Shown here: piece after piece, positions 40,984 through 50,322 of the stretch
Numbering within the stretch: position 1 is the stretch's first letter
Layout of the letters: every line of letters begins with the position of its first letter
DNA from: Paenibacillus phoenicis
Lineage (GTDB): Bacteria > Bacillota > Bacilli > Paenibacillales > Paenibacillaceae
DNA length: 64,000 nt
Direction of reading: 5' to 3'
Assembly: GCF_034718895.1 (NCBI RefSeq)
Contig: NZ_JAYERP010000001.1
Coordinates: forward strand, 4,349,001 to 4,413,000
Made by a program: the position numbers and the translations under genes
Notes under the pieces: generated by a model
Database searches by the model: none
Told to the model about the DNA's origin: nothing
The model's input: the letters and a program-made list of their open reading frames with translations, nothing else

Positions 40984-41205
40984 ATGAACTACCGTAAAAA
41001 GACGTTAGAGGAAATTCCTGAGGAAAATACGCCGGTATGGACCTGCACTAGCGATGACTGCAACGGGTGGATGCGGGACAATTTCACCTTTGAATATAGC
41101 CCCGTATGTCCGCTCTGCTCGTCCGAGATGGTCATGGGGATGCGCATGCTCCCTCAACTGAGCAATCCAAGCTCCGATCAAAGATCGTCGTCCAAGAAGG
41201 CATAG
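40984..41205 (+). CDS. ydjO: YdjO-family cold-inducible zinc-ribbon protein
   Basis: A 73-residue protein with two Cys pairs, CTSDDC and CPLC (about 20-44), that can form a zinc ribbon. TPVWTCTSDDCNGWMRDNF and SPVCPLCSSEMVMGMRMLP are the YdjO hallmarks. The family is cold-induced in bacilli with unknown mechanism. It has its own AGAGGAGGGG ribosome site and lies 172 bp after csp, separated by a terminator. Confidence 0.9.
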   Translation: MNYRKKTLEEIPEENTPVWTCTSDDCNGWMRDNFTFEYSPVCPLCSSEMVMGMRMLPQLSNPSSDQRSSSKKA

Positions 41206-41241
41206 GCGAAAGCTGCTGCCGGAATCGGAGAGCGCGGTGAG

Positions 41242-41285
41242 CAACAACAGCCGTATTCGCTTCATGCGAGTACGGCTGTTGTTGT
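41242..41285 (+). terminator. Strong hairpin after ydjO
   Basis: CAACAACAGCCGTA pairs with TACGGCTGTTGTTG, loop TTCAT within an inner CGC/GCG. The T tail is weak, so termination is probable but not certain. Confidence 0.65.
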
Positions 41286-41395
41286 ATTCATCCGGGTGAT
41301 AGATTGGAAAGTGATGTAAAAATAAAATCTCCATAAAAGGATTGCATCTATATAGAAAATTTAATATGTTTGAGGTGCTGCAACGGTTTCGTGAA

Positions 41396-41887
41396 TCATG
41401 AGGAGGCGGTATTCCCGGTCATTGCCCGGTATTGCTTGAGCATATACAGCCGCCAGCGAATAATCATGCCGTAAGCGAGCAGGAAGAACAGCGCCGCGGT
41501 TTGCATGACGGAGACGTATTGTTCTACGGCCTCATGCAGCAAGAGACGGACGACAAGCAGTCCAATCAGGATAAAGATAAAGCTGCGGGAACGTTCCGCG
41601 TAAATTTCGCCGCCGATGTTCTCGAACTTGGTTGTCCGAATCAACGGATAGGAGAACAGGAGCCAACCGAAAGCGAAGGCGATTACGCCCCACAGGAGAG
41701 GAATGTGCGTTTCCGGCACAACAAACATGAAGAGGCCGGTTGTCATTCCTAGAGGAGGAATGATGATTTTCTTCACCGTGACAGGCCGACGACTGGCTTT
41801 CAGACGGATAAACAGAACAGCGACGGCCATGGCCATTGCACCAACGGTAAAGGCGGCTTGCATATAAGAGGGATTCATTAGGTTCAT
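41396..41887 (-). CDS. ccdC: CcdC-family membrane protein (DUF1453)
   Basis: A 163-residue protein with five predicted helices. Family features are the basic loop IRLKASRRPVTVKKIIIPPLGM and FPLWSYPL-like FGWLLFSYPLIRTTKFE, plus an inner charged segment YAERSRSFIFILIGLL. CcdC homologues were linked to cytochrome c maturation in Bacillus but their role is unsettled. It is divergent from the Rrf2-lactonase gene. The ORF begins NLMNPS close to the start, with AAAGGGAAC upstream. Confidence 0.85.
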   Translation of the reverse strand: MNLMNPSYMQAAFTVGAMAMAVAVLFIRLKASRRPVTVKKIIIPPLGMTTGLFMFVVPETHIPLLWGVIAFAFGWLLFSYPLIRTTKFENIGGEIYAERSRSFIFILIGLLVVRLLLHEAVEQYVSVMQTAALFFLLAYGMIIRWRLYMLKQYRAMTGNTASS

Positions 41888-42038
41888 AGAGGTTCCCTTT
41901 CTGTAAGTATATAGTATGTATATATTGAGTATTTAGCGAAATGGAATAAAGTGACTAGCGAATAGCGATTCGCGAGAACATTATAACATACTCGTCTGCA
42001 CTTGTTTCAAACTTGGTAAGGGAAGGGGAAGAAGGAAG

Positions 42039-43574
42039 ATGAATAGCGAATTAACGGTCGCCGTCCATTGCTTGTTGTATTTAGATTCCAAGGAGGATCG
42101 CATGGCCAATAGCGAACAGATCGCCTGCAGCGTCGCGACCCATCCGGCCCGTGTACGTAAGGTGCTCAGCCTGCTTCGCCGCCACGACCTGGTGACGACG
42201 AAGGAAGGGGCCCGCGGCGGGTACTTGCTAAAGTGCGAGCTTTCGCAGGTTACTCTCGGCGATTTGTACCGCATCTTCGCTCAAGGATCGCTGCATCCCA
42301 ACTGGTGTTCCGGCAGCGAACACTCTTCCTGTAATATCTCCTCGAACATCCCTGCCGTGATGAACCAGATCTACAGCGGGGCAGAGAAACAGGTGGAGAT
42401 GTTTTTTGATCGGCTTCCGTTGTCTGAAGTGAAGCAGATGCTGGATGAATTTGAGAAAGAGAAGGAAGAGAAATCGGTGAGCAAGGAAGCTGGACCGAAT
42501 TGGCACTTTTTTGTGGGTTCTTATGCTGATCGCGGGGAGCCAGGAATTTATCTCTGCGAGCTGCAGAGGGATACCGGCGAGATGCGGGTTATCCACGAGA
42601 CTGCGGGCCTCACCAACCCTTCCTTTGTGACCTTCGATGCGAAGGGTATGCGATTGTATGCGGTAAGTGAACAGACCGAAGGGCAGGTTGCTGGATTTGC
42701 GGTTGATCCTAAGGATGGGAAGCTGACGATGTTGCACAGCGAACGGGCAACGCATGGGGCCGACCCGTGCCATCTGGCTTTGAAATGTGGGCGGGATCCG
42801 TTTTTGCTGGTCGCCAACTATTCCAGCGGGCATGTGAATGCCTTTGCACTGGAAGCGGATGGGTCGTTAGGAGAAATGACGGCCCTGATTTGCCATGAGG
42901 GAAGTAGTGTAAACCAGGAGCGCCAGGAATCGGCTCATGCTCACAGCATTGTGCCTAGCCATGATGGACGGTTCGCCTTCGTCTCTGACCTGGGAACCGA
43001 CCAGATAGTGATCTATCGGTTGGAGTGCGGACGGCTAGTAAAGCACGGGGTAACCCATTTGCCGCCGGGGACAGGTCCACGGCATTTCGTGCTCCATCCG
43101 TCGGAACGGTTTGCTTACGGCATGAACGAGTTGAACAATACGATGACGGCATATACTTTCGATCCGGTGGAGGGGCGGCTTGAGGCGATCCAGCACGTCA
43201 GCTCCCTGCCGGATGATTTCCGCGGGGAAAACTATCCGGCCGATATTCACTTCTCGCCGGACGGACGTTACGTATACGGCTCCAACCGCGGACATGACAG
43301 CATTGTCCGTTTCCGCATCGATCGGCACACCGGTCGCCTCGAGGACCCGGAATGGACGAGTGTGGGGGGCAGCTGGCCGCGGAACTTCGCCGTCCTGGAC
43401 GACTATGTGCTGGTGGCGAATCAGTACAGCGGCAATATCGTCGCCTTGCGGCGTGATCCCGAGAGCGGCAGTCTGACGCCTGCGGAGCATAGCTTGAGTA
43501 TCAGCAAACCCTCCTGCATTGAACCGCTGCCGGCAGACTTTGCCGTGGGTAAGCAGCCGGCAGGTTCCATGTGA
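42039..43574 (+). CDS. Fusion of Rrf2-type regulator and YkgB-like lactonase
   Basis: A 511-residue continuous frame. Residues 1 to about 145 are an Rrf2 winged-helix regulator (MNSELTVAVHCLLYLDSKED, RVRKVLSLLRRHDLVTTKEGARGGYLL, then WCSGSEHSSCNIS with Cys pairs possible for sensing). A Glu/Lys-rich linker (about 137-150) leads to a seven-bladed lactonase propeller, about 152-500 (HFFVGSYADRGEPGIYL, AHAHSIVPSHDGRFAFVSDLGTD, GPRHFVLHPSERFAYGMNEL, ENYPADIHFSPDGRYVYGSNRGHDSIV). The propeller matches YkgB-type 6-phosphogluconolactonases. The two families are normally separate genes. An internal GTG at 42477 with AAGGAAG before it might still allow separate translation of the lactonase. Confidence 0.85.
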   Translation: MNSELTVAVHCLLYLDSKEDRMANSEQIACSVATHPARVRKVLSLLRRHDLVTTKEGARGGYLLKCELSQVTLGDLYRIFAQGSLHPNWCSGSEHSSCNISSNIPAVMNQIYSGAEKQVEMFFDRLPLSEVKQMLDEFEKEKEEKSVSKEAGPNWHFFVGSYADRGEPGIYLCELQRDTGEMRVIHETAGLTNPSFVTFDAKGMRLYAVSEQTEGQVAGFAVDPKDGKLTMLHSERATHGADPCHLALKCGRDPFLLVANYSSGHVNAFALEADGSLGEMTALICHEGSSVNQERQESAHAHSIVPSHDGRFAFVSDLGTDQIVIYRLECGRLVKHGVTHLPPGTGPRHFVLHPSERFAYGMNELNNTMTAYTFDPVEGRLEAIQHVSSLPDDFRGENYPADIHFSPDGRYVYGSNRGHDSIVRFRIDRHTGRLEDPEWTSVGGSWPRNFAVLDDYVLVANQYSGNIVALRRDPESGSLTPAEHSLSISKPSCIEPLPADFAVGKQPAGSM

Positions 43575-43621
43575 ATCAGAAGCTTCATCTCATATCCAAG
43601 CGGACGAAGGATCCGATCCAG

Positions 43622-43664
43622 ACACCCGAAGGCCTGCATTTTGCCGGTCTTCGGGTGTTTTGCA
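43622..43664 (+). terminator. Terminator after the Rrf2-lactonase gene
   Basis: ACACCCGAAG pairs with CTTCGGGTGT around a GCC/GGC inner stem, followed by TTTGC. Confidence 0.85.
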
Positions 43665-43756
43665 TTGTCTGGAAGGGAGGTCCGCAACCCATGCCGCAGC
43701 CTGTACCGGCTATAAGGGAGGCTTATAAAAAAATTGATTTTTTTGCATAAAAAGGT

Positions 43757-43786
43757 TTGACATTTCTGGGCTGCCGCATATAAAAT
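43757..43786 (+). promoter_or_regulatory. Promoter of the sulfate uptake operon
   Basis: TTGACA (43757-43762) is followed by TATAAA at 16 bp or TAAAAT at 18 bp. A 210-nt leader to the binding-protein gene results. No S-box or other known riboswitch core is visible in it. Confidence 0.7.
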
Positions 43787-43998
43787 AACACCATAGCATA
43801 CTAAACAGGTAGGAATAATTAAAAATGTTCTCACCGTACGGACGGAGGAACGCTCTACTTGCCTTGGCAGACACGGGTAGTGGCTCGGTTTGACCGTAGG
43901 GGGTGGGGCGTTTCTCCGTTTTCCGTTGTCAAGTGGTTGATACGGTGGATGCCTGCCCTGCCCTAGTAAAGCGAGAAAAGAGTATGGGGAGTGATACG

Positions 43999-45075
43999 AT
44001 GAACAGAAGGTTGAAGCAAGGGGTTCTGATGAGTCTGGCATTGATATTGGTTGGGGTCCTGGCGGCTTGCTCGTCCAACACGAGCGGCGGCAACGATGCG
44101 GCCAGCGCGGCAGCCGGGAATTCCGGCGGCGGGGAGAAGCCCAAAGCGGTGGAATTGCTGAACGTATCCTACGACCCGACCCGGGAATTATACGAAAATT
44201 ATAACAAAGCTTTTGCGGCATATTGGGAGAAAGAAAAAGGACAGAAGGTCACCATTAAACAGTCGCATGGCGGATCGGGCAAGCAAAGCCGGGCTGTCAT
44301 TGACGGGTTGAAAGCCGATGTGGTTACCCTGGCGCTGGGATACGACATTGACGCCATTGCGGAAACCGGGCTGATCAATGAAGGCTGGCAGCAAAAGTTC
44401 GAGCATAACAGCTCGCCCTATACCTCCACGATCGTATTTCTGGTTCGTAAAGGCAATCCCAAAGACATCAAGGATTGGAACGATCTGATCAAGGATGGCG
44501 TTGAGGTGATCACGCCAAACCCGCAAACCTCTGGCGGGGCGCGGTGGAATTACCTGGCGGCATGGGGATATGCCCTGCATCAAAACAATAACGATGAAAC
44601 TAAAGCACGGGAGTTCGTGCAAGAGCTGTTCAAGCATGTTCCGGTTCTCGACAGCGGGGCGCGCGGCGCTACTACGACGTTCGTAGAACGTGGACTCGGC
44701 GACGTGCTGCTGGCTTGGGAGAACGAGGCCTGGTTGTCCGTGCAGGAGCTGGGGCCGGATAAATTCGATATCGTCTATCCGTCGGAGAGCATACTGGCTG
44801 AACCGCCGGTTGCCGTGGTCGACAAAAACGTAGATGCCAACGGCACCCGCGAAGTCGCCGAGGCTTATTTGAAATACCTGTATTCGGAAGAAGGACAGAA
44901 GATCGCTGCGGAGAATTACTATCGCCCAACGCTCGACAGCGTCAAGGCGGAGTATGCCGACAAATTCCCGGAGATTAAGCTGTTTACGATTGAGGAATTT
45001 GGCGGCTGGGCAGAAGCCCAAACGAAGCATTTCAATGACGGCGGCATCTTTAACCAAATTTACGTACCGCAATAA
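43999..45075 (+). CDS. Sulfate/thiosulfate ABC transporter substrate-binding lipoprotein
   Basis: A 358-residue lipoprotein; lipobox GVLAACSSN gives Cys21. The Sbp/CysP fold is clear from [59 protein letters not shown] and [28 protein letters not shown]. It captures oxyanions outside the membrane for the CysT and CysW permeases that follow. The ATG at 43999 follows GGGGAG; an in-frame ATG at 43984 is less likely. No cysA ATPase gene is in the window. Confidence 0.94.
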   Translation: MNRRLKQGVLMSLALILVGVLAACSSNTSGGNDAASAAAGNSGGGEKPKAVELLNVSYDPTRELYENYNKAFAAYWEKEKGQKVTIKQSHGGSGKQSRAVIDGLKADVVTLALGYDIDAIAETGLINEGWQQKFEHNSSPYTSTIVFLVRKGNPKDIKDWNDLIKDGVEVITPNPQTSGGARWNYLAAWGYALHQNNNDETKAREFVQELFKHVPVLDSGARGATTTFVERGLGDVLLAWENEAWLSVQELGPDKFDIVYPSESILAEPPVAVVDKNVDANGTREVAEAYLKYLYSEEGQKIAAENYYRPTLDSVKAEYADKFPEIKLFTIEEFGGWAEAQTKHFNDGGIFNQIYVPQ

Positions 45076-45110
45076 TACGAACCGACCGTAACGAATCGGA
45101 GGCGAAGAAT

Positions 45111-45941
45111 ATGCACAGTAGCACCGCAAAGCGCGGCGTTCTGCCCGGCTTCGGGCTGACGATGGGATTTAGCGTGCTGTACCTCAGCTTGATCGTGCTG
45201 ATCCCGCTTTCCGCCTTGCTGCTGAATTCTACAGGACTAACCTGGGAGAAATTTTGGGATATCGCAACCGACCCGCGCGTGCTTGCTTCATACAGAGTGA
45301 GCTTTGTGACCGCGGCGGTGGCCGGATTGATCGATGCGGTGCTTGGGCTGCTGCTGGCCTGGGTGCTGGTCCGGTACGATTTTCCCGGCAAAAACATTTT
45401 TGATGCCATGATCGACCTTCCTTTTGCCCTTCCGACGGCGGTGGCCGGGGTTTCCCTCACCGCGATCTATTCGGCCAACGGCTGGATCGGTTCCTTGTTC
45501 GAACCGCTGGGGATTCGCATCGCGTTTACGCCGGCGGGCATCACGCTTGCGCTGATGTTTATCGGCATCCCGTTTGTTGTGCGCACCGTACAGCCAGTGC
45601 TGCAGGACCTGGATGCCGAAGTGGAGGAGGCGGCGGCCACGCTTGGCGCTAGCCGCTTCCGCACCTTCCGCCAAGTGGTGCTGCCGGAGCTGCTGCCCCC
45701 GATGTTAACGGGGTTTGCGCTCGCGTTTGCCCGCGGCATCGGCGAATACGGCTCCGTTGTCTTCATCTCCGGCAACATGCCGATGAAGACGGAGATCGCC
45801 CCGTTGCTCATCATGTCGAGGCTGGAGCAATTCGACTACGCCGGGGCGACGGCGGTTGCGCTGATGCTGCTGCTGATCTCGTTTGTGCTGCTGCTGCTCA
45901 TCAACACGCTGCAGCGCCGGATTCGCAAGACCGCGCGGTAG
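45111..45941 (+). CDS. cysT: Sulfate ABC transporter permease CysT
   Basis: A 276-residue membrane protein with six helices. Family sequences include [37 protein letters not shown] and the coupling motif [27 protein letters not shown]. It pairs with CysW to form the sulfate channel. It starts 35 bp after the binding-protein gene behind GGAGGCGAAG. Confidence 0.95.
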   Translation: MHSSTAKRGVLPGFGLTMGFSVLYLSLIVLIPLSALLLNSTGLTWEKFWDIATDPRVLASYRVSFVTAAVAGLIDAVLGLLLAWVLVRYDFPGKNIFDAMIDLPFALPTAVAGVSLTAIYSANGWIGSLFEPLGIRIAFTPAGITLALMFIGIPFVVRTVQPVLQDLDAEVEEAAATLGASRFRTFRQVVLPELLPPMLTGFALAFARGIGEYGSVVFISGNMPMKTEIAPLLIMSRLEQFDYAGATAVALMLLLISFVLLLLINTLQRRIRKTAR

Positions 45942-46066
45942 GAGATTGAGAGCGCGGACTCACGATAACGAGTGTTGCCGATGGGGAGAGCTGACGATCA
46001 CGAGATGCTATCTGCCCGGTGAGCATAGGCAAGCTCGGGAACGCCAATCGATAGGGAGGGAAGAGG

Positions 46067-46927
46067 ATGGCCGGTTCTGTGCCATTAGCAGCAAGCAAGC
46101 CAACGGCTCCGCGGAAGCAGGCGGGGCAGGGTTCTGGCGTAATCAAGTGGGTGCTGATCACGGCGGCCGCACTGGTCCTGCTGTGGCTCATCGTGTTGCC
46201 GCTTGCCGTCGTCCTGACGGAGGCGCTCAAGAAAGGCTGGGACGTCTACGTAGCAGCCATCCGTGACCCGGATGCATTATCCGCACTGCGGCTGACGCTG
46301 CTCGTCGCTTTGATTACCGTCCCGCTGAATACCATCTTTGGAGTGGCTGCCGCCTGGGCCGTCACCAAATTTAAATTTCGCGGCAAGCAGGTGCTGGTCA
46401 CGTTAATCGACTTGCCGTTTGCCGTATCGCCGGTGATCGGCGGTCTGATCTACGTGCTGGTCTATGGCTCGCACGGGTGGTTCGGACCGTGGCTGGAGGA
46501 GCATCATATCTCGATTATTTTTGCTCTGCCAGGCATCATCTTGGCGACGTTGTTCGTGACCTTCCCGTTTGTAGCCCGTGAGCTCATTCCGCTGATGGAG
46601 GACCAGGGGCAGCAGGAGGAGGAAGCTGCAATCACGCTGGGAGCGCGGGGCTTCCGGATCTTCTGGAAGGTCACGCTCCCGAACATCAAATGGGGTTTAT
46701 TGTACGGAATTGTTCTTTGTAATGCGCGAGCGATGGGAGAATTCGGCGCTGTCTCCGTCGTCTCGGGCCACATCCGGGGAGAAACCAACACATTGCCGCT
46801 GCACGTGGAGATTTTGTATAACGAATACCAATTTTCCGCGTCCTTTGCGGTAGCCTCTCTCTTGCTTCTGCTGGCGCTTGTGACCCTGCTGCTCAAAGGC
46901 TGGTTCACTCGCCAAAGCCGCCATTAG
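46067..46927 (+). CDS. cysW: Sulfate ABC transporter permease CysW
   Basis: A 286-residue membrane protein with six helices. Motifs include [44 protein letters not shown] and the coupling loop [32 protein letters not shown]. The N-terminal 20 residues are Ala/Lys-rich and look like an extra tail. It follows cysT by 125 bp behind GGAGGGAAGAGG. The expected partner cysA is absent here, so the ATPase must come from elsewhere. Confidence 0.95.
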   Translation: MAGSVPLAASKPTAPRKQAGQGSGVIKWVLITAAALVLLWLIVLPLAVVLTEALKKGWDVYVAAIRDPDALSALRLTLLVALITVPLNTIFGVAAAWAVTKFKFRGKQVLVTLIDLPFAVSPVIGGLIYVLVYGSHGWFGPWLEEHHISIIFALPGIILATLFVTFPFVARELIPLMEDQGQQEEEAAITLGARGFRIFWKVTLPNIKWGLLYGIVLCNARAMGEFGAVSVVSGHIRGETNTLPLHVEILYNEYQFSASFAVASLLLLLALVTLLLKGWFTRQSRH

Positions 46928-47113
46928 AGAGGGCTGAGACCAGGGACAAGGGGTGCGCCAGTTGCGCAGGCTGGCCTTGGGAAGAGATGGAGCGGGGAAG
47001 CACGGGGAGAGCCTTCTGGGTGAAGCCGGGGATAGCTTCCGGGGTGTCGGTTCCGCGAAGGGTGAAGGCTGGCTTCTGTGCAAGCGCGAGCCGGATCCTG
47101 TGGGGCTCAGCAT

Positions 47114-47300
47114 CTAACGGAACGTAAAGCCCTTATTGGCCTATTTCCCGGACATTTCCCGCTGTAACGGAACCAAGAGACCTTATTGGGCAGAAAAAGT
47201 AGAGAAAGAACAGAGATCGTCCGAAATAAGGTCTCCTCGTTTCGTTAGAATTGGAAACACCCGCGAAAAGCACAATTAGCGGCGCTAGGTTCCGTTAGAA
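47114..47300 (-). repeat. Dispersed repeat family B, inverted relative to 24051-24128
   Basis: The reverse complement of 47114-47189 contains CCAATAAGGTCTCTTGGTTC, CGGGAAATGTCCGGGAAATA and ACGTTCCGTTAG in the same order as 24051-24128. AATAAGGTCTCCTCGTTTCG near 47225 and AGGTTCCGTTAGAAG near 47288 are further partial units. Confidence 0.75.
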
Positions 47301-47446
47301 GTGTGTGACGAACGTGGAAACATGCAGTCGTTTGAGCATGAGCTTGGCGTAGGGATGTTGCAAGTGGTCGGAAGGCTCGGCTGAATTCAAGATTGGGCGC
47401 TGACTGGGCTGTTTAGCGAAAGTGCCTGGGATCCAGCGAGAACTAT

Positions 47447-47470
47447 TGATTTACCTATATACCTAAATCA
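47447..47470 (+). promoter_or_regulatory. Palindrome upstream of yezD
   Basis: TGATTTA and TAAATCA are perfect inverted arms ten bases apart, ending 17 bp before the start codon of yezD. It is a candidate operator for a sulfur regulator. Confidence 0.45.
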
Positions 47471-47486
47471 GGGGAGGGGTAGGGGG

Positions 47487-47711
47487 ATGGCGAAACCATT
47501 GCAAGTTGATGAAATTTGGCTGGAACGGATTGCGGAGCTGCTGGGCGGCATGGAATTCGGTTCATTGAACATCGTTGTCCATGAAGGCCAAATCGTGCAA
47601 ATGGAACGTACGGAGCGCAGACGTTACGAGTTGAACCCGGGCAATGCCTCCAGGGCTACCGGAGCTTCCCGTCATACGGCCAAACCTTTGCGTGAATCTA
47701 GACAGCGTTAA
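47487..47711 (+). CDS. yezD: YezD-family protein (DUF2292)
   Basis: A 74-residue protein. The N-terminal half (DEIWLERIAELLGGMEFGSLNIVVHEGQIVQMERTERRRY) is DUF2292, in which a short helix precedes a small beta sheet. YezD proteins are encoded next to sulfur or sulfate assimilation genes, consistent with cysTW just upstream. The function is unknown. The C-terminal 28 residues are basic and low-complexity. It has an AGGGGAGGGGTAGGGGG ribosome region. Confidence 0.85.
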   Translation: MAKPLQVDEIWLERIAELLGGMEFGSLNIVVHEGQIVQMERTERRRYELNPGNASRATGASRHTAKPLRESRQR

Positions 47712-47835
47712 GCGGCTGCCAGGCTCCACAAGAACCAGAACCAGAACGAGCACAAAGACTGAATCCAAAATGGAGAACGAGGAGCAACACGAAAACAACA
47801 AGCCGAATAACATCGAAAACATCATCCAAGGCAAA

Positions 47836-47902
47836 AAACAACCCCGATTCCGGGCAGTCAGGCAGAAGGCCTGTCCGCCTCAAGGAATCGGGGTTGTTTG
47901 CG
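47836..47902. terminator. Bidirectional terminator between yezD and the membrane-protein gene
   Basis: AACAACCCCGATTCC and GGAATCGGGGTTGTT form a 15-bp perfect stem around an inner hairpin, with an A run before and T-rich sequence after. Confidence 0.85.
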
Positions 47903-47917
47903 TTTCAGATTTTTTTC

Positions 47918-48862
47918 TTATTGCGTCGTTTCGCCTTCGTCGCCCTTATGGCTTAGCGCTTGCACGGCTTCGGAGGAGACGGCGTCTGAAGCCTTGGGTG
48001 TCATCGGCAGCGGATCATGGCCAACGTACGGACGCGCCCTCCGCGGTTTGCGGCTGTTGAGGCGGAAACCGCCGAGAAACAGCAGCAGCTGTGCCCCGAG
48101 TAGATATGGGGCAAGCCAAGAACCGGCCCAATGTCCTACGGCCAGCACGGCGATCAAGGCCGCTAGCAGCCGGGCCGGTACCGCGTTAACGTGCCGGTTC
48201 CGCCCGCCCATCACGGCCAAGGAAAGCATGAGCAGCGCAAACCAGGTCGAGGCCAGTTGCATCCAGTCGAGCGCCAATTCCCGCGCGCTTTCGCTTCCCG
48301 CACCGCTGGAGAGGCTTGTGTCCAGCAGGTGCCACAACCAGAGCAGTGAGATAAAGAAGGCGGCGGCGAGCACTCCCGGCAAAACGGGCCGAAAAATGCG
48401 CCATAGCCAGCTTCCCCAGCCAGGGCCTTCCATTTGGCGGAGCAGCTTGTCCCGTTCGGCGATCAGCGTCTCGCTTTCCCGCTCGATGGTTCTCAGCAGC
48501 AGAGGCAGGCGAGAGGCGTCATCATCCTCGGTAAACGCGGAGATTTGCGCGAGCACATTTTCGCTGACATAAGGCGCGGCCCGGCAAGCCAGCAGCTTGT
48601 CCCGCAGGGCGCTGGGGTCCGGGAGCGTTGACGAAGATGATTCCGTTGCAGACATCAACGACCCCGCAGCTGCCGCATAGCGTTCCAAGGTCGAGTTAAT
48701 GTAATCCAGCCGGATTCGCTCGTCCCGAATGAGTTTGTTGCGCGATACGACATAAAGTGCAAGGAACGCAGACAATGCCAGAAAGGCAGCCAGCGCGGCA
48801 TGATCAGGGCTCTGTAGCCAAGAAACCCATTCCGACAGTGACACGGCGATCACCCTTTCCAT
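47918..48862 (-). CDS. Uncharacterised membrane protein
   Basis: A 314-residue protein, family not recognised. A first membrane helix lies at about 20-40 (HAALAAFLALSAFLALYVV). A soluble helical segment covers about 41-145. Further hydrophobic stretches occur at about 155-178, 200-222, 230-250 and 255-275. The C-terminal tail is charged. The ordering suggests a membrane-anchored helical sensor or scaffold. It has no enzyme motif. It stands alone between an operon-free terminator and the GNAT gene, in the opposite direction to both. Confidence 0.7.
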   Translation of the reverse strand: MERVIAVSLSEWVSWLQSPDHAALAAFLALSAFLALYVVSRNKLIRDERIRLDYINSTLERYAAAAGSLMSATESSSSTLPDPSALRDKLLACRAAPYVSENVLAQISAFTEDDDASRLPLLLRTIERESETLIAERDKLLRQMEGPGWGSWLWRIFRPVLPGVLAAAFFISLLWLWHLLDTSLSSGAGSESARELALDWMQLASTWFALLMLSLAVMGGRNRHVNAVPARLLAALIAVLAVGHWAGSWLAPYLLGAQLLLFLGGFRLNSRKPRRARPYVGHDPLPMTPKASDAVSSEAVQALSHKGDEGETTQ

Positions 48863-48987
48863 ATTCCTCCTTTCACTATTGCACAGGTGCCGTTCGGATT
48901 CAAGCTTGAGTCAGGAGTTTTGTAAATATGATATACTTGAAAATTGGTGAAAACTTACACAAAAAAACGGCAGGCGGAGGGAACGGC

Positions 48988-49416
48988 ATGAATGAACAAC
49001 AATCGGGGGCCGATGTGAAGATCAGATACGAAGCGCCCGAAGTTACGGATTACCTGAGGCTTCGTGAACTAGCGGGAATGAGTCCGCGCAGCGCAGAAGG
49101 AGCAGAGATTGGCCTAAGCAACTCCATCTTCGCCGTCTCGTTGTACGATGATGCGGGATTAGCGGGGATGGGAAGAGTCGTGGGAGATGGAGGCTGCTTT
49201 TTGCAGGTGGTGGACATCGCTGTGCGCCCGGATCTTCAGGGAAAGGGCTTAGGCACATTGATCATGAGCGAAATTATGGGGTTCCTGGAGCAACATGCGC
49301 CGCCTTTAACTTATGTCAGCCTGATCGCGGATGTGCCGGCAGACAAGTTGTACCGGCGATTCGGCTTCGAATATACCGCTCCTGGCGGACTGGGGATGTA
49401 TTGGAGACAACGATAG
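48988..49416 (+). CDS. GNAT-family N-acetyltransferase
   Basis: A 142-residue acetyltransferase. The acetyl-CoA-binding motif is VDIAVRPDLQGKGLGTLIMSEIMGFL (about 80-105), followed by VSLIADVPADKLYRRFGFEYTAPGG. The substrate cannot be inferred. I chose ATG 48988 because GGCGGAGGG lies just upstream; an upstream ATG (48928) lacks a site. It is divergent from the membrane-protein gene and 71 bp ahead of a TauE/SafE gene. Confidence 0.9.
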   Translation: MNEQQSGADVKIRYEAPEVTDYLRLRELAGMSPRSAEGAEIGLSNSIFAVSLYDDAGLAGMGRVVGDGGCFLQVVDIAVRPDLQGKGLGTLIMSEIMGFLEQHAPPLTYVSLIADVPADKLYRRFGFEYTAPGGLGMYWRQR

Positions 49417-49487
49417 CGTGAGCAAGGGGAAGGCTTGCAGCAAGTGAAGCCCTCCGGTGAGTAAAGGGCAAAGGAGATGCCATCGGA

Positions 49488-50321
49488 TTGACTACGACAG
49501 TAATTGAAATTTTTATGATCGCGATTCTGGCGGGGATCGTGGGCTCGATTCTCGGATTGGGCGGCGGAATTATCGTGACCCCTGCGCTGACGCTGCTGTT
49601 TGGCGTGGACATCAACCATGCCATCGGGGCGAGCATCATTTCCGTCATCGCCACTTCAAGCGGATCGGCGGTGGCGTACATTCGCGACCGGATCACCAAT
49701 TTGCGGGTCGGCATGTTTCTGGAGATCGCCACGACGGTCGGGGCGATTACCGGAGCATTTATCGGGGCGTTGATTGCCCCGCGGTTTTTGTATATTATTT
49801 TTGCCTTACTGCTGCTCTACTCGGCCTATGCCATGATCAAAAAAAGCAAACAAGAGGTTCCGGAAAACGTTCCGCTGCATCCGGTGGCCGAAAAGCTGGG
49901 GCTGCAAGGGGAGTATTACGACAAGGCGCTGGGCAAGACCGTCGCCTATAACGTAGACCGCGTGTACGAAGGCTTTGGAGTCATGTACGGTGCGGGCGTC
50001 ATTTCCGGGCTATTGGGCATTGGCAGCGGGAGTTTTAAGGTGATGGCGATGGACGTGTTTATGAGAATGCCGCTGAAAGTGTCGAGTGCCACCAGCAATT
50101 TTATGATGGGCGTTACGGCGGCGGCCAGTGCGGGGATCTATTTGCTCCGCGGGGACATAATTCCGGTGATTTCGGCTCCCGTTGCCCTGGGCGTTTTGAT
50201 CGGAGCCACCGTCGGTTCACGCCTGATGCAGCGCATGAAGAGTAAAACGATCCGCAAGCTGTTTATCCCGGTCATGGTGTACGTGGCGTTTCAAATGATC
50301 TATCAAGGATGGAGGGGCTGA
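49488..50321 (+). CDS. TauE/SafE-family anion exporter
   Basis: A 277-residue membrane protein with about eight helices. The repeated family motif appears twice: AGIVGSILGLGGGIIVTPALTLLFGV near the N-terminus and GAGVISGLLGIGSGSFKVMAMDVFM in the second half. Members carry sulfite, sulfonates or other oxyanions. The TTG start (49488) follows AAAGGAG at 11 bp. The next gene, DUF1634, begins just two bases after the stop; the two are commonly paired, so a joint transporter is likely. Confidence 0.9.
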   Translation: MTTTVIEIFMIAILAGIVGSILGLGGGIIVTPALTLLFGVDINHAIGASIISVIATSSGSAVAYIRDRITNLRVGMFLEIATTVGAITGAFIGALIAPRFLYIIFALLLLYSAYAMIKKSKQEVPENVPLHPVAEKLGLQGEYYDKALGKTVAYNVDRVYEGFGVMYGAGVISGLLGIGSGSFKVMAMDVFMRMPLKVSSATSNFMMGVTAAASAGIYLLRGDIIPVISAPVALGVLIGATVGSRLMQRMKSKTIRKLFIPVMVYVAFQMIYQGWRG

Positions 50322-50322
50322 C

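Larger units (their letters stand above)
46928..47486. other. Gene-free stretch between cysW and yezD
   Basis: This 559-bp region includes repeat family B (47114-47189, and related fragments to about 47300). A perfect 7-bp-arm palindrome (47447-47470) lies just before yezD. The first 180 bp show GC-rich sequence without a clear terminator or gene. Confidence 0.65.

Noticed and set aside
43786-43998. SAM (S-box) riboswitch ahead of the sulfate operon
   Set aside because: The conserved S-box elements (AGAGAGG-type start, later core) cannot be found in this leader.
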